Assembly (NCBI GenBank): GCA_018296165.2
Contig: JACKQL020000002.1
Location: 1,054,001-1,118,000 of the forward strand
Length of the DNA: 64,000 bases
Reading direction: 5' to 3'
From: Termitomyces sp. T153
Lineage: Eukaryota; Basidiomycota; Agaricomycetes; Agaricales; Lyophyllaceae
The notes below the pieces were generated by a model. That model searched no databases and was not told the origin of the DNA. It was given only the letters and a program-made list of their open reading frames with translations. A program made the position numbers and the translations under genes. This document shows positions 1 through 11,589 of the stretch, piece after piece (position 1 is the first letter of the stretch; each line of letters starts with the position of its first letter).

Positions 1-828
1 AACATATCAGTGCGGCCTGACCCTTGATCGCAACTGACACCCGCCCACTCCATTGAGCTCTGCCAAGCCCCGCTGCCGCAGCCAACATACTCCAAAGTTC
101 TCTGGTAGTCAGTATATAAGACGTCGAGTAGCTCTTCGTACTCTAGTCTTGATATTGCTTAATGTTACCTATGGTCTGATTGTTTCCTTCTTGTGTTTTG
201 TGTTTTGTGTTTTGTTTTCCTTACTATCAGTCTCCCAGTCTTATCTCAGTCTCCCGGTCTTATCTCAGTCTCCCAGTCTTGTCTTGTCTCCATTTCGTTA
301 TCATTCTCATCATTGTTTCGTATCTCCACTCGAATCTACTCTTGTTCATATCGACTCCATCTCATTTTGTCCGACGCTGTCTTGGTGACTCCATCCGACT
401 GTTGTGCCCAAGTCTTCCTCAAACTTAATGACCTCACAAACTCCACAATTACAATTACGAATCCCGACACTCTTTCACCAGGTCCAAACCTCACTCTTCA
501 CTTGGTCCTGGACTCCATCAACTCCAATTGATCTTCCATCAAACCCCGGCTCCGCTTCCATTGATTGCGTAGCCGCCTACTCCTTTGCATCCGTGAATCT
601 CCCATACAGTCTTCTGCCTAAACCCCACCAAGCCCGTCCCGTTTCCTCGCAATCCGACTTCTCTGGACTTCCCTGGACCTGTCCGGATCACATCCCACTG
701 ACTATCCGCACAAGCCATCAGTGCCCAGAACGCTTTCGAGTGTTTGGTTGCCAGTGCAAGGGGATCACGCCCGCCTAGTAAGGACTCGCCCAGTGCAGCT
801 GAGCCCCCGGGGTCAGCAGAACCTGACA
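1..828 (+). repeat. E1 5' LTR (left end outside window)
   Basis: This aligns with 5866-6672 almost base for base. It ends in the terminal AACCTGACA. A TATA box (TATATAA, 113-119) lies about 26 bp before AGTCTTGATATT (145-156), the predicted transcript start and self-primer. Pyrimidine-rich repeats of the type TCTCCCAGTCTTATCTCAG occur at 228-300. The short ORFs here are not coding. Confidence 0.9.
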
Positions 829-841
829 TAATATCAAGACT
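829..841 (+). promoter_or_regulatory. E1 primer-binding site, self-primer type
   Basis: AATATCAAGACT at 830-841 begins one base after the LTR end. It is the exact reverse complement of 145-156 in the LTR, just where transcription should start after the TATA box. No match to the usual initiator-tRNA primer (TGGTATCAGAGC) is present. The same arrangement is seen in E2 and E4. Confidence 0.7.
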
Positions 842-3800
842 CTACCTTACCCCATCTGTGATGCCCACATTATCTCTGCACACATGATCAAATAACTCCG
901 ATGTCTATGGTCAACCCGTGCCTGGAAACCCTTATGATTCATATGGCCCTGCCCAATTTGCCGAGGCACATTGAGTCATGGATCCGACACCAAACGTCCC
1001 CTCCACTCCGGTTACATCCATACAACGGCTCCCCCCACAGACACCCTCCCCAACCCACACCCAACCTCAAACCCCTCACGCAGACTGTCAAATCATCCCC
1101 CACCCCACCCTTACCCTCTCTGCCAACTCCGTTCCCTCGCACAAAGTTGAGCCCAACGTCACCCAAAGAACAGCATTCCAAAACCTGGCAACTCTCCAAC
1201 CAAATGAGCAACAATGTCTCCAGCACCATGCCAACCCTCTGACAAACAATAAAATAACGCCAACCCACCGCGAAACCGTCACCTATTGCGCGAAGGATCG
1301 CCAGCCACAATGGGACCACTGAGAACGCGCTCCACAAAGCCCGCATGTGGACCCACTGACCCACTAGCAACCCCGCAGACTGACAAATGCGACTAATCAC
1401 CAACAACATCACCAAACCCTACTATCGACCACCTGACCCTCACCCCGATCACCCCCAAGAAACTACGCCCTCTGACAACTAGTCCTGAAACAACTGAAAT
1501 CAAGCTCAAACCCAACAACCCCAACAACAGAGCAAGAACCCCAGACCTAGGCTACCCTCCAACCCCAGAACCTGCTTCCGGACCTCGGTCAACTTGGCCG
1601 TCACCTCTGCCCAACAAATAAAGGGGCCCCGACATCTCCAACCTGACCCCAACAACCCCGGAACAAGACCAAGACATCCCCAAGCTTCTAGACGGTCAGG
1701 AAAAGAATGGTTACGCACCCTCCACCCTGCCGCCTAAAGCACAGCCCCAAAGTTAACAAGGAGAACCATGGCACCCCAACTCTCGACAAGGGACAACTCT
1801 GGACAGCGCCGCTATTTCACCACCTTCTCCCACACAATCCAGAACCCCCGACAATGAGGACCCTTGATGCTGACCCTCCTCGCATGCCACCCCCAAACCT
1901 AAACTCCACCACCAGACTCCACCACCTCCCATGAAGGAACCTCCAGCATAGGAGCCGCCCTGAACCAACTATAGGGAAAAGGACCCTATACGAAGTAGTT
2001 CCCCTAAGTACCCTAAATTCACTGACATGTTCATATAAGGGAGGGAGAACCCCCACTACCATCCAGAGAACGTCAATCAGCTGCTCAAGCGACCTGACGA
2101 CCCAAAGAGCACACGCTCCAATATCCTTAAAGGACCTCCCCCACCTGGCTCAACGACCCAAACAACCCTGCGCCAGCCCAAAACTGCCCGACCCACCCCT
2201 CTGACCCCCTCCAAACCCCTCGATGCAGCTACGGACCCTGGCAACATGCCTCCGGGGCCTCCGCTCCGACTCCAACATTTGATCAAGGGGACTTATGGTG
2301 CCAACCCAGCAACAATGCCCTGGTAGCCCCAACTCCGCAACATAAACCACCACCAGCTCCAAATCCCACCCCTACGCCAGAATATGTCTGTCAAACAGGG
2401 ACCACATGATCGGAGCATCCAGAAGCAAGCCACATGTGAAGTACCCTCTCTGGAGTACTCTAAGGTTGCTGATGCCCTCCCCAAAAAAGATGCCACACGC
2501 CCCAACAATAATTTGACACTGAAGGAAGTGCCGCCCACCCACAACCAGCAAGGACGTCACATGCTGTGACCCCGCCCTTGGAGTCCCAGCCCACCACCGT
2601 CCCACTCCCCTCGCCCAACACAGATTGCTCCCAATGAGAAAACAAAACAAAAACTCCGGGACCCTCAAAGTAATTCCCCCCAAAAAAGTTTCACACACCC
2701 CCGGAGAACCTGACCACAACTGACAGAGATCAACCCCGGAGCCCAAGAAATAATGAAGTGGCCCCTCCGACTCCGCCCCAAACCCTTGAGGGACAAGAGA
2801 CGACCCCTGAGGAAGCGTACCAAAACCTACCCTGCCCCCTCCATTTGTAGTAACCCCTGGACCACTCCAGAACACAAGTGGAAGAATGCCCTAACCCCGT
2901 CAACAGACTCAACCCACCCCCAACCCCCATACTGACCCCGAACCCCTGGCCCTTGCACTGGGAACAACGGACCAACAAAATATGTTTCGGGCCCGTTGCC
3001 CCGCTCCGCAACCCCCAAAGTCTTTTCACTGGGACAATCCGTTGCCAACCAGACCCCGCACTACCCCTACCAAAAGAAGCACCCCAAGCCCTAGAAGACG
3101 AAAGCAATGTCACGTAGGTGGCCTAGGGCCCACAGACCCCGACCCTGGACCAGAGGAAACTTATGGGGACTGGACACCCCAAATCCTGCCCCCTTGTCAC
3201 CGGCACTCCGAAGCACACCAAGCACTCCTGAGCACACCTGCCCATGAACACGACCCTCTGGAGCGTGACATCAAACCAATATTTTGGAATGCAACAAGCC
3301 CCGACCCCACGTGCCCTTCGTTGAATACAATACTCCGGAGCTCAACAGAACCCTGCCATATGCAGCCCCACCAAAACATAGATCCCAGGGAAACCCAAGT
3401 CAAGGAATTGGATCCTTCCCTAAGGGAGTATCTCCGCCCCCATGCTGACCCAACCCACAGCCCAGGACAACCAGAGAACCAGCTCCCACCAACTCATTAC
3501 AAGGACCCCCTCGAACGAACCTCGCCCCACTAACCCCACCAATAAAGAGGGCCCTCCCACCAGTGCCGGCATAAGGGCCAGATCACGGGAGGACCTCCGT
3601 CCCTCCCGCCAACCGCACTGGCAAGAAAACCAAAGCCCCGAACCTCGTGGGACACGTGCAAAGGATTTGAAGGTCCGCCCTCCTGTACCAACACGGCGCA
3701 CGTCCCTGCTGCAGACTGATGAAAACCCCTACACCCCTGGTCAGAAATTCCGAGAATCAAACCCAATAACACCCTCCAAAAAATGCCACGGAACTCCACA

Positions 3801-4113
3801 GGAGAACTCCCACCACCCCCGCCAAACCTTGGGAGCCCTCACTGCGATGCTCTGCCCCATCCCAACAAACCTCGGGACTAGCCAGCACAGATGGCACTAG
3901 CGGGCATAACCCCCGCCTCTGGATTCACTAGGGATTCAACTCCCACTCACACCCCTGCGTGTTTTGCTTACTTCACCCTCATACAAACTAAAACCTCACT
4001 TCACACGCCCAGGGACCAAGAAAAGAACATGTTCGCATACAAAATTACATATATATAAAAGGTGAGGGAGGCAGCAAGTCCGAAAGCAACAAGAAATGGG
4101 GCCTGCACCCACC
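842..4113 (+). other. E1 interior, C-rich strand without recognisable coding
   Basis: About 3.3 kb with strong strand bias: the plus strand is rich in C and A, with runs of CCC, ACC and CCA. Open frames read as low-complexity proline, threonine and histidine protein on plus, or glycine, tryptophan and valine on minus, and none shows a family motif. The stretch 3840-3990 has a clear older relative at 27720-27880. I see no gene here. Confidence 0.6.
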
Positions 4114-5407
4114 TCAATCCCTCTCTGGATCCCCTGGCAACTCTATCCCCAGATCAACTTCCATCTGGGCCCGCACCACTGCCAAGACCTCCACCAACCC
4201 TGGCAATGCCTCCCCCGCATCAGCCGCCACCTCCCACCACAACCCTGGGGCCACTGCATTGCGTTGCCGATGCCCCGCCAGCAACCTCTCCAATTGTGCC
4301 ATCCCCTACTGCAACTCTGGGGGCTGAACCGCAGACCCCTGCATCAACCTGTCCTGAATCAATGCAAACGCCATGGAGGCACCATCCAAGAGGACCCGAT
4401 GCTCCCGCACCTAGCCTAACCCCAGAAAATGAACTGTCAGTAACGAACGGAGGAACGAAAGACAACTCACGGAGGATCCCTGCGCGCCCTGAAGTGGCCT
4501 CGTTGGCCAACCAATCCTCCCTCTGCCTTGCCACCTCCAGCTCCGCCCACAGTGCATCCCCCCCCAGGAACCCGTTCCTGCCCCTCAGCTTCCCCCACGG
4601 GCTGCCCCTCCATCTGCATCAGATGCTCCCGCAAGCCCCACACCTCTAACGCTCACTCCGTTGCCATGCACACCAATGTGTTCCTTTCCCGCTCCATCGC
4701 CTCTTTCTCTGTCCGCACCACGTCACAATCCTCCCTCACCTGTTGGAGCTCACCCTCCCATACTGCCAATGACGTTGTCAAAGCCTCCACCTGCTTGCAA
4801 AGGAAGACCTCTGTGATCAAAGGAATAGGCATGGGAGGACTTGACAACCATTCCGAGGGAATGCCCGGGGTAGGAGAAAAGAGGAGAGACTCCGGAGGCC
4901 CTGCCGACGGCTCACGCCCATGTGGCCTCTTGCTGGGTCCTGCCCCTGAGGACAGGGAGGCTTGACGCTTCCCACGAATCACCGCCAAGGACGCCTCCTT
5001 GCCCCGCCCACCCTGCAAAAGCCCCACCTTCCCCGCAGACCACCCCATGCTCCCCTCCTTTGGCAATGCAGGATGAAACTTAGTCCGCTTTGGGACCCCC
5101 GGAAAATCCACCACCACCACCATGGACAACTCTACAAAAACCCCATCAGTCATCCCAAGAACACAAGTCAACACCACTTATGACTCTGGTCCCTGACTCT
5201 AGCACGGCACCAACGCTCAAACTCCTCCCCCCCACTGTCATACACCACCACCTCGTCCAAATCAGCGGGGGAGACTACTGGAATGCTGGGGGAAGACATG
5301 ACAAAATTTGGGAAATCCCGGAGTACGTCCAAGGCTTTTAATTGATTGAAGAGAACCCTGACGAAGTGGCGGCCGCACTTCGACTTCATCTCCCATGCCG
5401 CTATCAC
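4114..5407 (-). pseudogene. Antisense coiled-coil ORF inside E1, broken
   Basis: Reading on minus from 5407, three consecutive frames look like one protein of roughly 430 residues. The N-terminal part contains the acidic stretch DEVVVYDSGGEEFE. A heptad-like helical middle follows (LTTSLAVWEGELQQVRED, then REHLMQMEGQ and ELEVARQREDWLANEA). The C-terminal block contains EMAQLERLLAGHRQR and GLWWEVAADAGEALPG. The frame shifts near 5175, and a TGA near 4652 splits the coil. A diverged copy of the same antisense ORF lies in E4 (19220-20220, plus strand), including an aligned MSS-containing segment. I know of no function. Similar glutamate-rich hypothetical proteins seem familiar from Agaricales repeats, but I cannot verify this. 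Conservation in two elements argues that the ORF was once expressed. Confidence 0.5.
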
Positions 5408-5498
5408 TCACTGTGGACTGATCAATATTGCTTGGCTTCAACTCCCATGCCCCACCAATCCCCGTCCTGCTCCCCGTGTCTCAAAGGGTCTCGACGCT

Positions 5499-5511
5499 GA
5501 AGGGGGGGTGA
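5499..5511 (+). other. E1 polypurine tract
   Basis: GAAGGGGGGGTGA lies directly before the 3' LTR start TGTCACAAC. This is the usual site of plus-strand priming in LTR retrotransposons. The matching site in E4 is at 19150-19170 on the other strand. Confidence 0.8.
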
Positions 5512-6672
5512 TGTCACAACCCATCCCCTGGATCCCCGCACATTGTCCAGCAACCTCCCAATTCCCCAAAACCCCCAACACTCCGCCAAACTTCCGCCCA
5601 TGCCCTGTGCCTATTTTGGTTAGCCCCGATGCAACCTCGGCTAACTCCGACGCCTCCCTGGCTAACTCCGACGGCCCCCTGGCCAACTTCGACGCCTTCC
5701 CCGCAGCCACTGACACTTATCCTGGATCTCCCAAACCCCAAGAACCACCCCTGCTGTTCCCGATCTTTGCCACCCATCATCAACTCAACACCCTGGTTCC
5801 TCTGACCCATTCTGGAGTATCACAACAACCTCGGGCAACCCATGTTCCCAAATGATCCCATCAACATATCAGCGCGGCCTGACCCTTGATCGCAACTGAC
5901 ACCCACCCACTCCATTGAGCTCTGCCAAGCCCCGCCGCCGCAGCCGACATACTCCGAAGTTCTCCAGTAGTCAGTATATAAGACGTCGAGTAGCTCTTTG
6001 TACTCTAGTCTTGATATTGCTTAATGTTACTTATGGTTTGATTGTTTCCTTCTTGTGTTTCATGTTTCGTGTTTTGTTTTCCTTACTATCAGTCTCCCGG
6101 TCTTATCTCAGTCTCCCGGTCTTGTCTTGTCTCCATTTTGTTATCATTCTTGTCATTGTTTTGTATCTCCATTCAAATCTACTCTTGTTCCATATTGACT
6201 CCATCTCATTTTGTCCGACGCTGTCTTGGTGACTCCGTCCGACCGTTGTGCCCAAGTCTTCCTCAAACTTAACAACCTCACAAACTCCACGATTACAATT
6301 ATGAATCCCGACACTCTTTCACCAGGTCCAAACCTCACTCTTCGCTTGGTCCCAGACTCCATCAACTCCAATTGATCTTCCATCAAACCCCGGCTCCACT
6401 TCCATTGATTGCATAGCCGCCTACTCCTTCGCATCTGCAAATCTCCCATATGGTCTTCTGCCTGAACCCTGCCAAGCCCGTCCCATTCCCTCGCAATCCA
6501 ACTTCTCTGGACTTCCCTGGACCTGTCCAGATCACATCCCACTGACTATCTGCACAAGCCATCAGTGCCCAGAACGCTTTCGAGTGTTCGGTTGCCAGTG
6601 CAAGGGGATCACACCCGCCTAGTAAGGACTCGCCCAGTGCAGCTGAGCCCCCGGGGTCAGCGGAACCTGACA
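5512..6672 (+). repeat. E1 3' LTR, 1161 bp
   Basis: The repeat starts TGTCA and ends TGACA, follows the purine tract, and repeats the 5' LTR. Its TATA box is at 5975-5981 and its predicted mRNA start at about 6007-6018. At 6673 the sequence switches abruptly into the E2 reverse transcriptase frame on minus. Confidence 0.9.
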
Positions 6673-7835
6673 AAGGCCCTCTTCAGGAGGAGGAATACGC
6701 TCTGGCACTTGCTGTCCCAATCCCAAGGGGTGTCCTTCCGTGTGAGTTGGTTGAGGGGTTTGGTGATCCCGGAGTAGTTGTCGATGAAGCAGCGATAGAA
6801 GTTAGCAAACCCCAAGAATGACTGTACCTCCTTGATGTTCCGCGGAGAGGGCCAGTTGAGTATTGCGTTGACCTTGGCGGGGTCCATGCGCACACCGTCG
6901 GGGGTGACAATGACTCTGAGATATTTGACTTCCGTTGTGTGGAAGGAGCACTTCTTGGGTTTAGCATAAAGGTGATATTCTTGGAGTCGTTCCAAAACAC
7001 GGCAGACATGCTCCGAATGCTCTGCCGGTGAATTCAAGTAGATCAGGATATCGTCCAAATATATGATGACAAAAATGTTGTTCATGTCGTGGAAGATGTT
7101 GTTCATGAAGTACTGGAAGGTGGCGGGGGAGTTAGTCATTCCAAAGGGCATTATGAGATACTCAAAGAGGCCATAGTGGGTGTGAAAGGCAGTCTTCCAT
7201 TCATGTCCCGGGGCGATCCAGATGTTGTTGTAGCCGGAATGGAGGTTGATTTTTGTGTAAATCTTGGCGCTGCAAAGACAATCAACAAGGTCTCCGATTA
7301 AGGGGAGGGGGTACCGGTTCTTTTTGGTGACTTTGTTGAGTCCCCAATAATCCACACAGAGTTGGAGGGATCCATCTTTTTTCTTGGCAAACAGAACCGG
7401 GGCGCCAGCCGCGGAGATCAATGGGTGTATGAAACCTTTGCCAAGCATGTCGTTGAGGTATTCCTTCAGGGCCCAGAGCTCGATTTTGGACATGTTGTAG
7501 ATCTTGCCAAACGGGGGTGAGGTACCTTCTTTGAGGTCAATCTTGTGGTCATAGGAGCGGTGCGGAGGGAGTTCCTTGGCACTTCCTTCAGAGAACACGT
7601 CAGCAAACTCATGATACTCTGGGGGAACTACTTTGGATAGGATCTGTTCCTCCGTCTTGCTTTCTGGCACAGTAGTCCCTGTGCGGAGGTATTCCTTGGG
7701 TAGGGCTGGCATGACTTGCAACTGGAAGGTGGGGGTGCCTTCTTGTAGGAGGCGCACAAAGGGGACAGCGCCGATGATTTTAATGTCAAGGTCTCCGGGG
7801 TCAATGGGGTTGGGTACCATAGGTGTAACAGTCAA
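6673..7835 (-). pseudogene. E2 pol: reverse transcriptase, interrupted by E1
   Basis: An open frame of about 385 residues. The leader region contains YHEFADVFSEGSAKELPPHR, the typical Ty3/Gypsy segment before the polymerase. The RT core then shows GAPVLFAKKKDG, YPLPLIGDL, the MPFGMTNSPATFQ block and the catalytic YLDDILIY, followed by SFLGFANFYRCFI. The catalytic aspartates are intact. The frame runs into E1 LTR sequence at 6672, so the gene is disrupted by insertion. Upstream it continues from the protease region after stop codons. Confidence 0.9.
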
Positions 7836-8975
7836 GTCTGGGATGATGTCAGGGTTGGTCGGGGGCTTCGGGCGTCGCTGGTCAGGGTAGCGTGGGCCCT
7901 TATATCGATTTTGGAGTATGTTGGGGGGCAGCCGTCATAATTTGTCCGAGGGTGATCGAGACGGAGTTGTGCTTCTTTCTCCGTTGGGGTTGGCATCGGG
8001 GGTTGGGGAATCCTGGGTTGTTCCAGAGGTGATGGTGTCGGGGTGGGAAATGTCAAGATCAGAGATAGACTGGAGGCGGAGGTGGATGGCGGCCGCTAAA
8101 CTTGCTTCAGAGCCGGGGAATTGCATGGTGAGGTTCTTCCAGTTGATGTTGGGATTGACGTCTCGCAGCCACGGGAGTCTGAGCACAATTGGGGTTGACG
8201 GGGGTAGTTGGGTAACAAGGAGTTGGGCCTGAAATTGCAGGTTGTTATTGAGGGTGAGGGTGTTGTTGTGGTACTGCATGATTCTTGTTGTGGTGGGGCT
8301 CCCGTCGAAGAGTTGGAGCTTGAGGGGTTTGTCGAGGTTGTTGCATCAGAGATCGAGTTGGTTGCTGATGAAGACACTGGAGGCACTGCTGTCTACGAGG
8401 GCAGGGAGTACCTTGAGCAAGCCGCCAAGTTGGACATAGATGATGAATGACCATGCAGACCTAGAGCAAAGTTGCGGAGGGGTCCGGGGTTGGTTGATCG
8501 TGGTCTTGGAGTTCTTGGAGGGGGGTGAGACATCGAAGGGTACCAGCCTGGAGTTGGTGGGGTTGTCCCAGTTGAGGCGGAGGGTGAGACTGGGCCAATC
8601 GACACAGGGATTGGTGGAGCGGAGCCATGAGAACCCTAAGACGACGGGGGCGGAGGAGTGTAATTTTGTGACAAGTAGTCAGAGTTCTTGCTGTTGTCCA
8701 TTGGCAAAGGTCATGGTCGTTTCTAGGCAATGAGTGATGTCTCCTGCTGGGGTAGAGTCTCCGTCAAAAAGTTTGAGGGGGATCGGGGCGGGGAGGCAAC
8801 GGAGAGGTTGTGGGGCGAGCGCCGCCAGGGATTCGTCAACAAAGTTATTGGTGGTGCCGCTGTCGACTAGTGTGGGGACAGGTTTGTTGGTGAAGGGGAG
8901 AGTGGTGCGGAGGAGGAGGTTTGTGGATGAGTGGGAGGGGAGGTGTGCTGGGGGGTTATCTGGGGCGAGTACCAT
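7836..8975 (-). pseudogene. E2 pol: tandem retropepsin-like domains
   Basis: The first domain has the active-site motif LVDSGTTNNFVDESL (Asp near 8864), then PLKLFDGDS and a VLGFSWLRSTNP block. A second domain about 157 codons later has LVDSSASSVFISNQL (Asp near 8393), QLFDGS, LLVTQLPPSTPIVL and LPWLRDVNPNINW. Both share the order DS-x, LFDG, LLVT, WLRxxNP. TGA codons follow QQQEL, follow NQLDL and lie near 7935. The duplication looks real, since both halves keep the same motif spacing. Confidence 0.7.
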
Positions 8976-9127
8976 TGCGCGGAGGAGTGTGGCTGGGGCG
9001 GAGAAGACGTCAGGGTCTGGTCCGTGGTCTAGTGCGTCTTCCAGACCTAAACTGCCGACTCGTTTTCCGTGAACTGGTAGTTACAGTCCTCTCCGTCAAT
9101 CATCCACATGGCACATCCCATCACCTG

Positions 9128-11557
9128 TCATTTAGGACAACTGCGAATAAAGTGTCCCTGCTCACCACATAGGATGCACGTGCCCTCCTTCCGTTGTTTC
9201 TCCTGCATTTCCTCCAGCACATCGATCCACGGGCTGTCCTGGATTCTGTTTGCGCATAGGGCTTCTTGATTGTCAGCGGGGTCCAGGATGTCATCCTGGT
9301 TGTCAGGGTTGGTATCCAGGGGTACTGGGGTGTCATGGAGGTTGGCAGCGTTAAGCTGGGTGAGTGGGTGCTGCCCCGGGGGTCGGTTGGTGTTGGGGAC
9401 TCCTCGGCCTGGAGCGAAGTGGGGTGTGGGGTTGGCGGGGTTAGCGGGGATTGAGGATTGAATGCCATTGGTTGCTCCGGCCTGCCAGTTGGTGTTACCA
9501 GAGGTGTTCCAAGAGGTCCGGGGCGCCGTGTTTTTGCTGCGGTCTTCCCAGTAATGTTGGTTGACCTGGGTAACAAATGCCTTGTACCTGTCGTAGGTGG
9601 TTTGCTTGGGCGCGAGGCAAAGGACATCCTTGATCTGTTGGGGTAGGGCACGACAGAGGGCGAACCAGAGGGTGTTGTAATTCCAGCCGGTCTCGTAGGC
9701 CTCTCGTTTGAATCGTATGATAAAGGTCATGAAGCGTTTGTTGTTGTGCATTCAGAGGTTGAAGAGATTTTCCTCCGCCTCTGCTATGGTGTCAAAGACG
9801 CCAAACTTACTCGAGAACTCTTGGGTGAAAGCAAGCCAATCGGAGAGTACAGGATTGTTTGGGTCGAACCGGAGTAGCTTGGTGTAGTGGTTGAAGGCGA
9901 TGCCCTGTAAGTATGATGCGGCAAAGGCTACTCATGAGCTCTCAAGCTGAAAGGTAATGGGCTTAGCTTGGAACATAGTTAAACACTGAGTCAGGAAGAT
10001 TTGCCACTTCCAAGGGTCGTGGCCGGTGAAGGGTTCGGGCTTCTGGATGTCAAGTTTACCCTCCCAGGCCAGTGCGTCGCGGGTATCGTCCTGTGAATTT
10101 TGAGTTTGAAGTGGGGGTCCGGCGTTGTAGTAGTAGTAGTAGTGATTTCCATTTCCATGCTGGGGGGGAAAGTTGTCCATCGCCAGGCCCCATCCTCCAG
10201 GGGGTCTGCCATTGGGTGGTCCTCCGCCAGAGTTTTGACCCACGCTACCCGGGGCGGGTCCTGGGGCCCATTGAGGGGGAGGGGGTCCTTCAGGGCTTGG
10301 GGGTCCGAAATAGTTGGCGTCGGTGGGGGGATTAGGCATCAGGGCAGGCGGGGGATGAGAGGGGTTGGCGGGAAAAGGGGGTCAGGGCGCCCCGGGGCCC
10401 ATGGGCGGTCGCGGGGGAACTGGGGCATTGGGACGGGGCGGAGGGGCATTAATACAAGGGGCGTGGAGATCGAAGTGGGGGGGTCGGTCTTGTTGAGGTC
10501 CATTGTGTGGGGCATGTTTGTTGGCGGGGTTGCCTGGCTTGTCGATATAGGAGAGGGTCCAGTTGTTGTCATCAATGCGTAGGGGTGGTCGTTGGGAATG
10601 GAGTTCGGGAGCAGTGGGTTGGTCCCAGGTTCGGAAGGCGCTGGGTATGGAGCTGGCCTGGGGCTGGGCGGAGAGAGCCAAGGTGTGGGCAGCGGGTTGG
10701 TCAAACAACCCCCCTGCAGGGTTGAGGTTCCTCAAGATGCTGGAGGCCACGTTGAGTTCTTCCTGCTGACAGGGAACGGAAGATGGGGCTTTGCTTTGTG
10801 TTCCGACAGGTTCCTCGCATTGCACGTGGAAGGAGCGGGTGGGATCCAGAGGGTCTTCGAAGGGGTGGGAGTTTGGGCTAGTGTGGATTTCTTTGACTAA
10901 GGTGTGGAGCTCATTCCGTAAGTTATCGTCGATGCCCAGGGTGCCTTGCGTATTCTCTGGGAGGTTCCCTTGCAGGTAGCGTTCATGGAAGTTGAGGAGT
11001 CGATCCGCCCAGACCTCCGGAGTTGCGGAGGCATCGGGGTAGCCTAGGTTGGTGAGGAGGGTGCAGGTATGCCTTGCAAATTCCGCAGGGGACAGGCAGA
11101 GGAAGCAGAGGACTTTGTCGCATTGCTGGGCATAGGCTTCGACCCTTTGCTGCCTAGGAGAAGGAGGGGTTTGAGTGGCAAATGGTGGGTGGGGGGGGGA
11201 ATAGTTATCCATGGGCTCCGGAGGGACTGGGGCTGCAGCGGGGATTGGATACGCATAGTAATGGGCAGGGGGAAAGTAGGCAGAGTTGGGGGGTGCTGCG
11301 GAGTATCCTCCAGGGTTGATACAGGGATTATTGCCATCGGCGTGGAATGCGGGAGGGCGGCGCCAGCCCAGGGGTATTCTCTGGCTGATAGAGGGGGTGT
11401 AGAATGCCTGGTTGAGGTCAGGGGTCCAGTGACAGGGCACGTACTGATCCGTGAAGGGACCTGGGTAGAATGGGGGGTAGGGATTTTCCAGTAGGGGTCA
11501 GCCATAGGCATTGGTTGGGTAACCAATGGGGTTGTACGCGGGGTTAAACGCAGACAT
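9128..11557 (-). pseudogene. E2 gag with CCHC zinc knuckle
   Basis: The frame starts at 11557, a few bases past the primer-binding site, and reads a long Pro/Tyr-rich N-terminal region, a structured part (LCFLCLSPAEFARHTC onward), a second Pro/Gly region with a poly-Tyr run (microsatellite near 10129), a capsid-like part (LALAWEGKL region to VNQHYWEDRS) and the knuckle CILCGEQGHFIRSC near 9135-9176. Four in-frame TGA codons (near 11500, at 10382, 9932 and 9752) break it. In at least three places arginine fits the context, so CGA to TGA is likely. E4 has the same N-terminus. Confidence 0.85.
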
Positions 11558-11576
11558 CAAGAATGGGGTAAGGGGG

Positions 11577-11588
11577 AGTCTTGATATT
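11577..11588 (-). promoter_or_regulatory. E2 primer-binding site, self-primer type
   Basis: On minus this reads AATATCAAGACT, one base after the LTR. Its complement is in the LTR at 12138-12149, about 27 bases after TATATAAG, at the expected mRNA start. Confidence 0.7.
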
Positions 11589-11589
11589 A

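Larger units (their letters stand above)
1..6672 (+). mobile_element. E1: non-autonomous Gypsy-like LTR element (LARD type)
   Basis: Two long terminal repeats (1-828, cut by the window edge, and 5512-6672) flank an interior with no gag or pol. The interior keeps a primer-binding site directly after the 5' LTR and a purine tract directly before the 3' LTR. Its leader after the LTR is nearly the same as that of E2, so E1 is probably mobilised by the E2 family. It sits inside the E2 reverse transcriptase frame, so it is the younger insertion. The two LTRs look about 95% identical by eye and CpG is abundant. The left target-site duplication lies outside the window. Confidence 0.85.

Noticed and set aside
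901..3900. Several 100-180 residue plus-strand frames in E1 (for example 2982-3533)
   Set aside because: Pro/Thr/His-rich low complexity caused by C-rich sequence, with equally long frames on the other strand and no motif.
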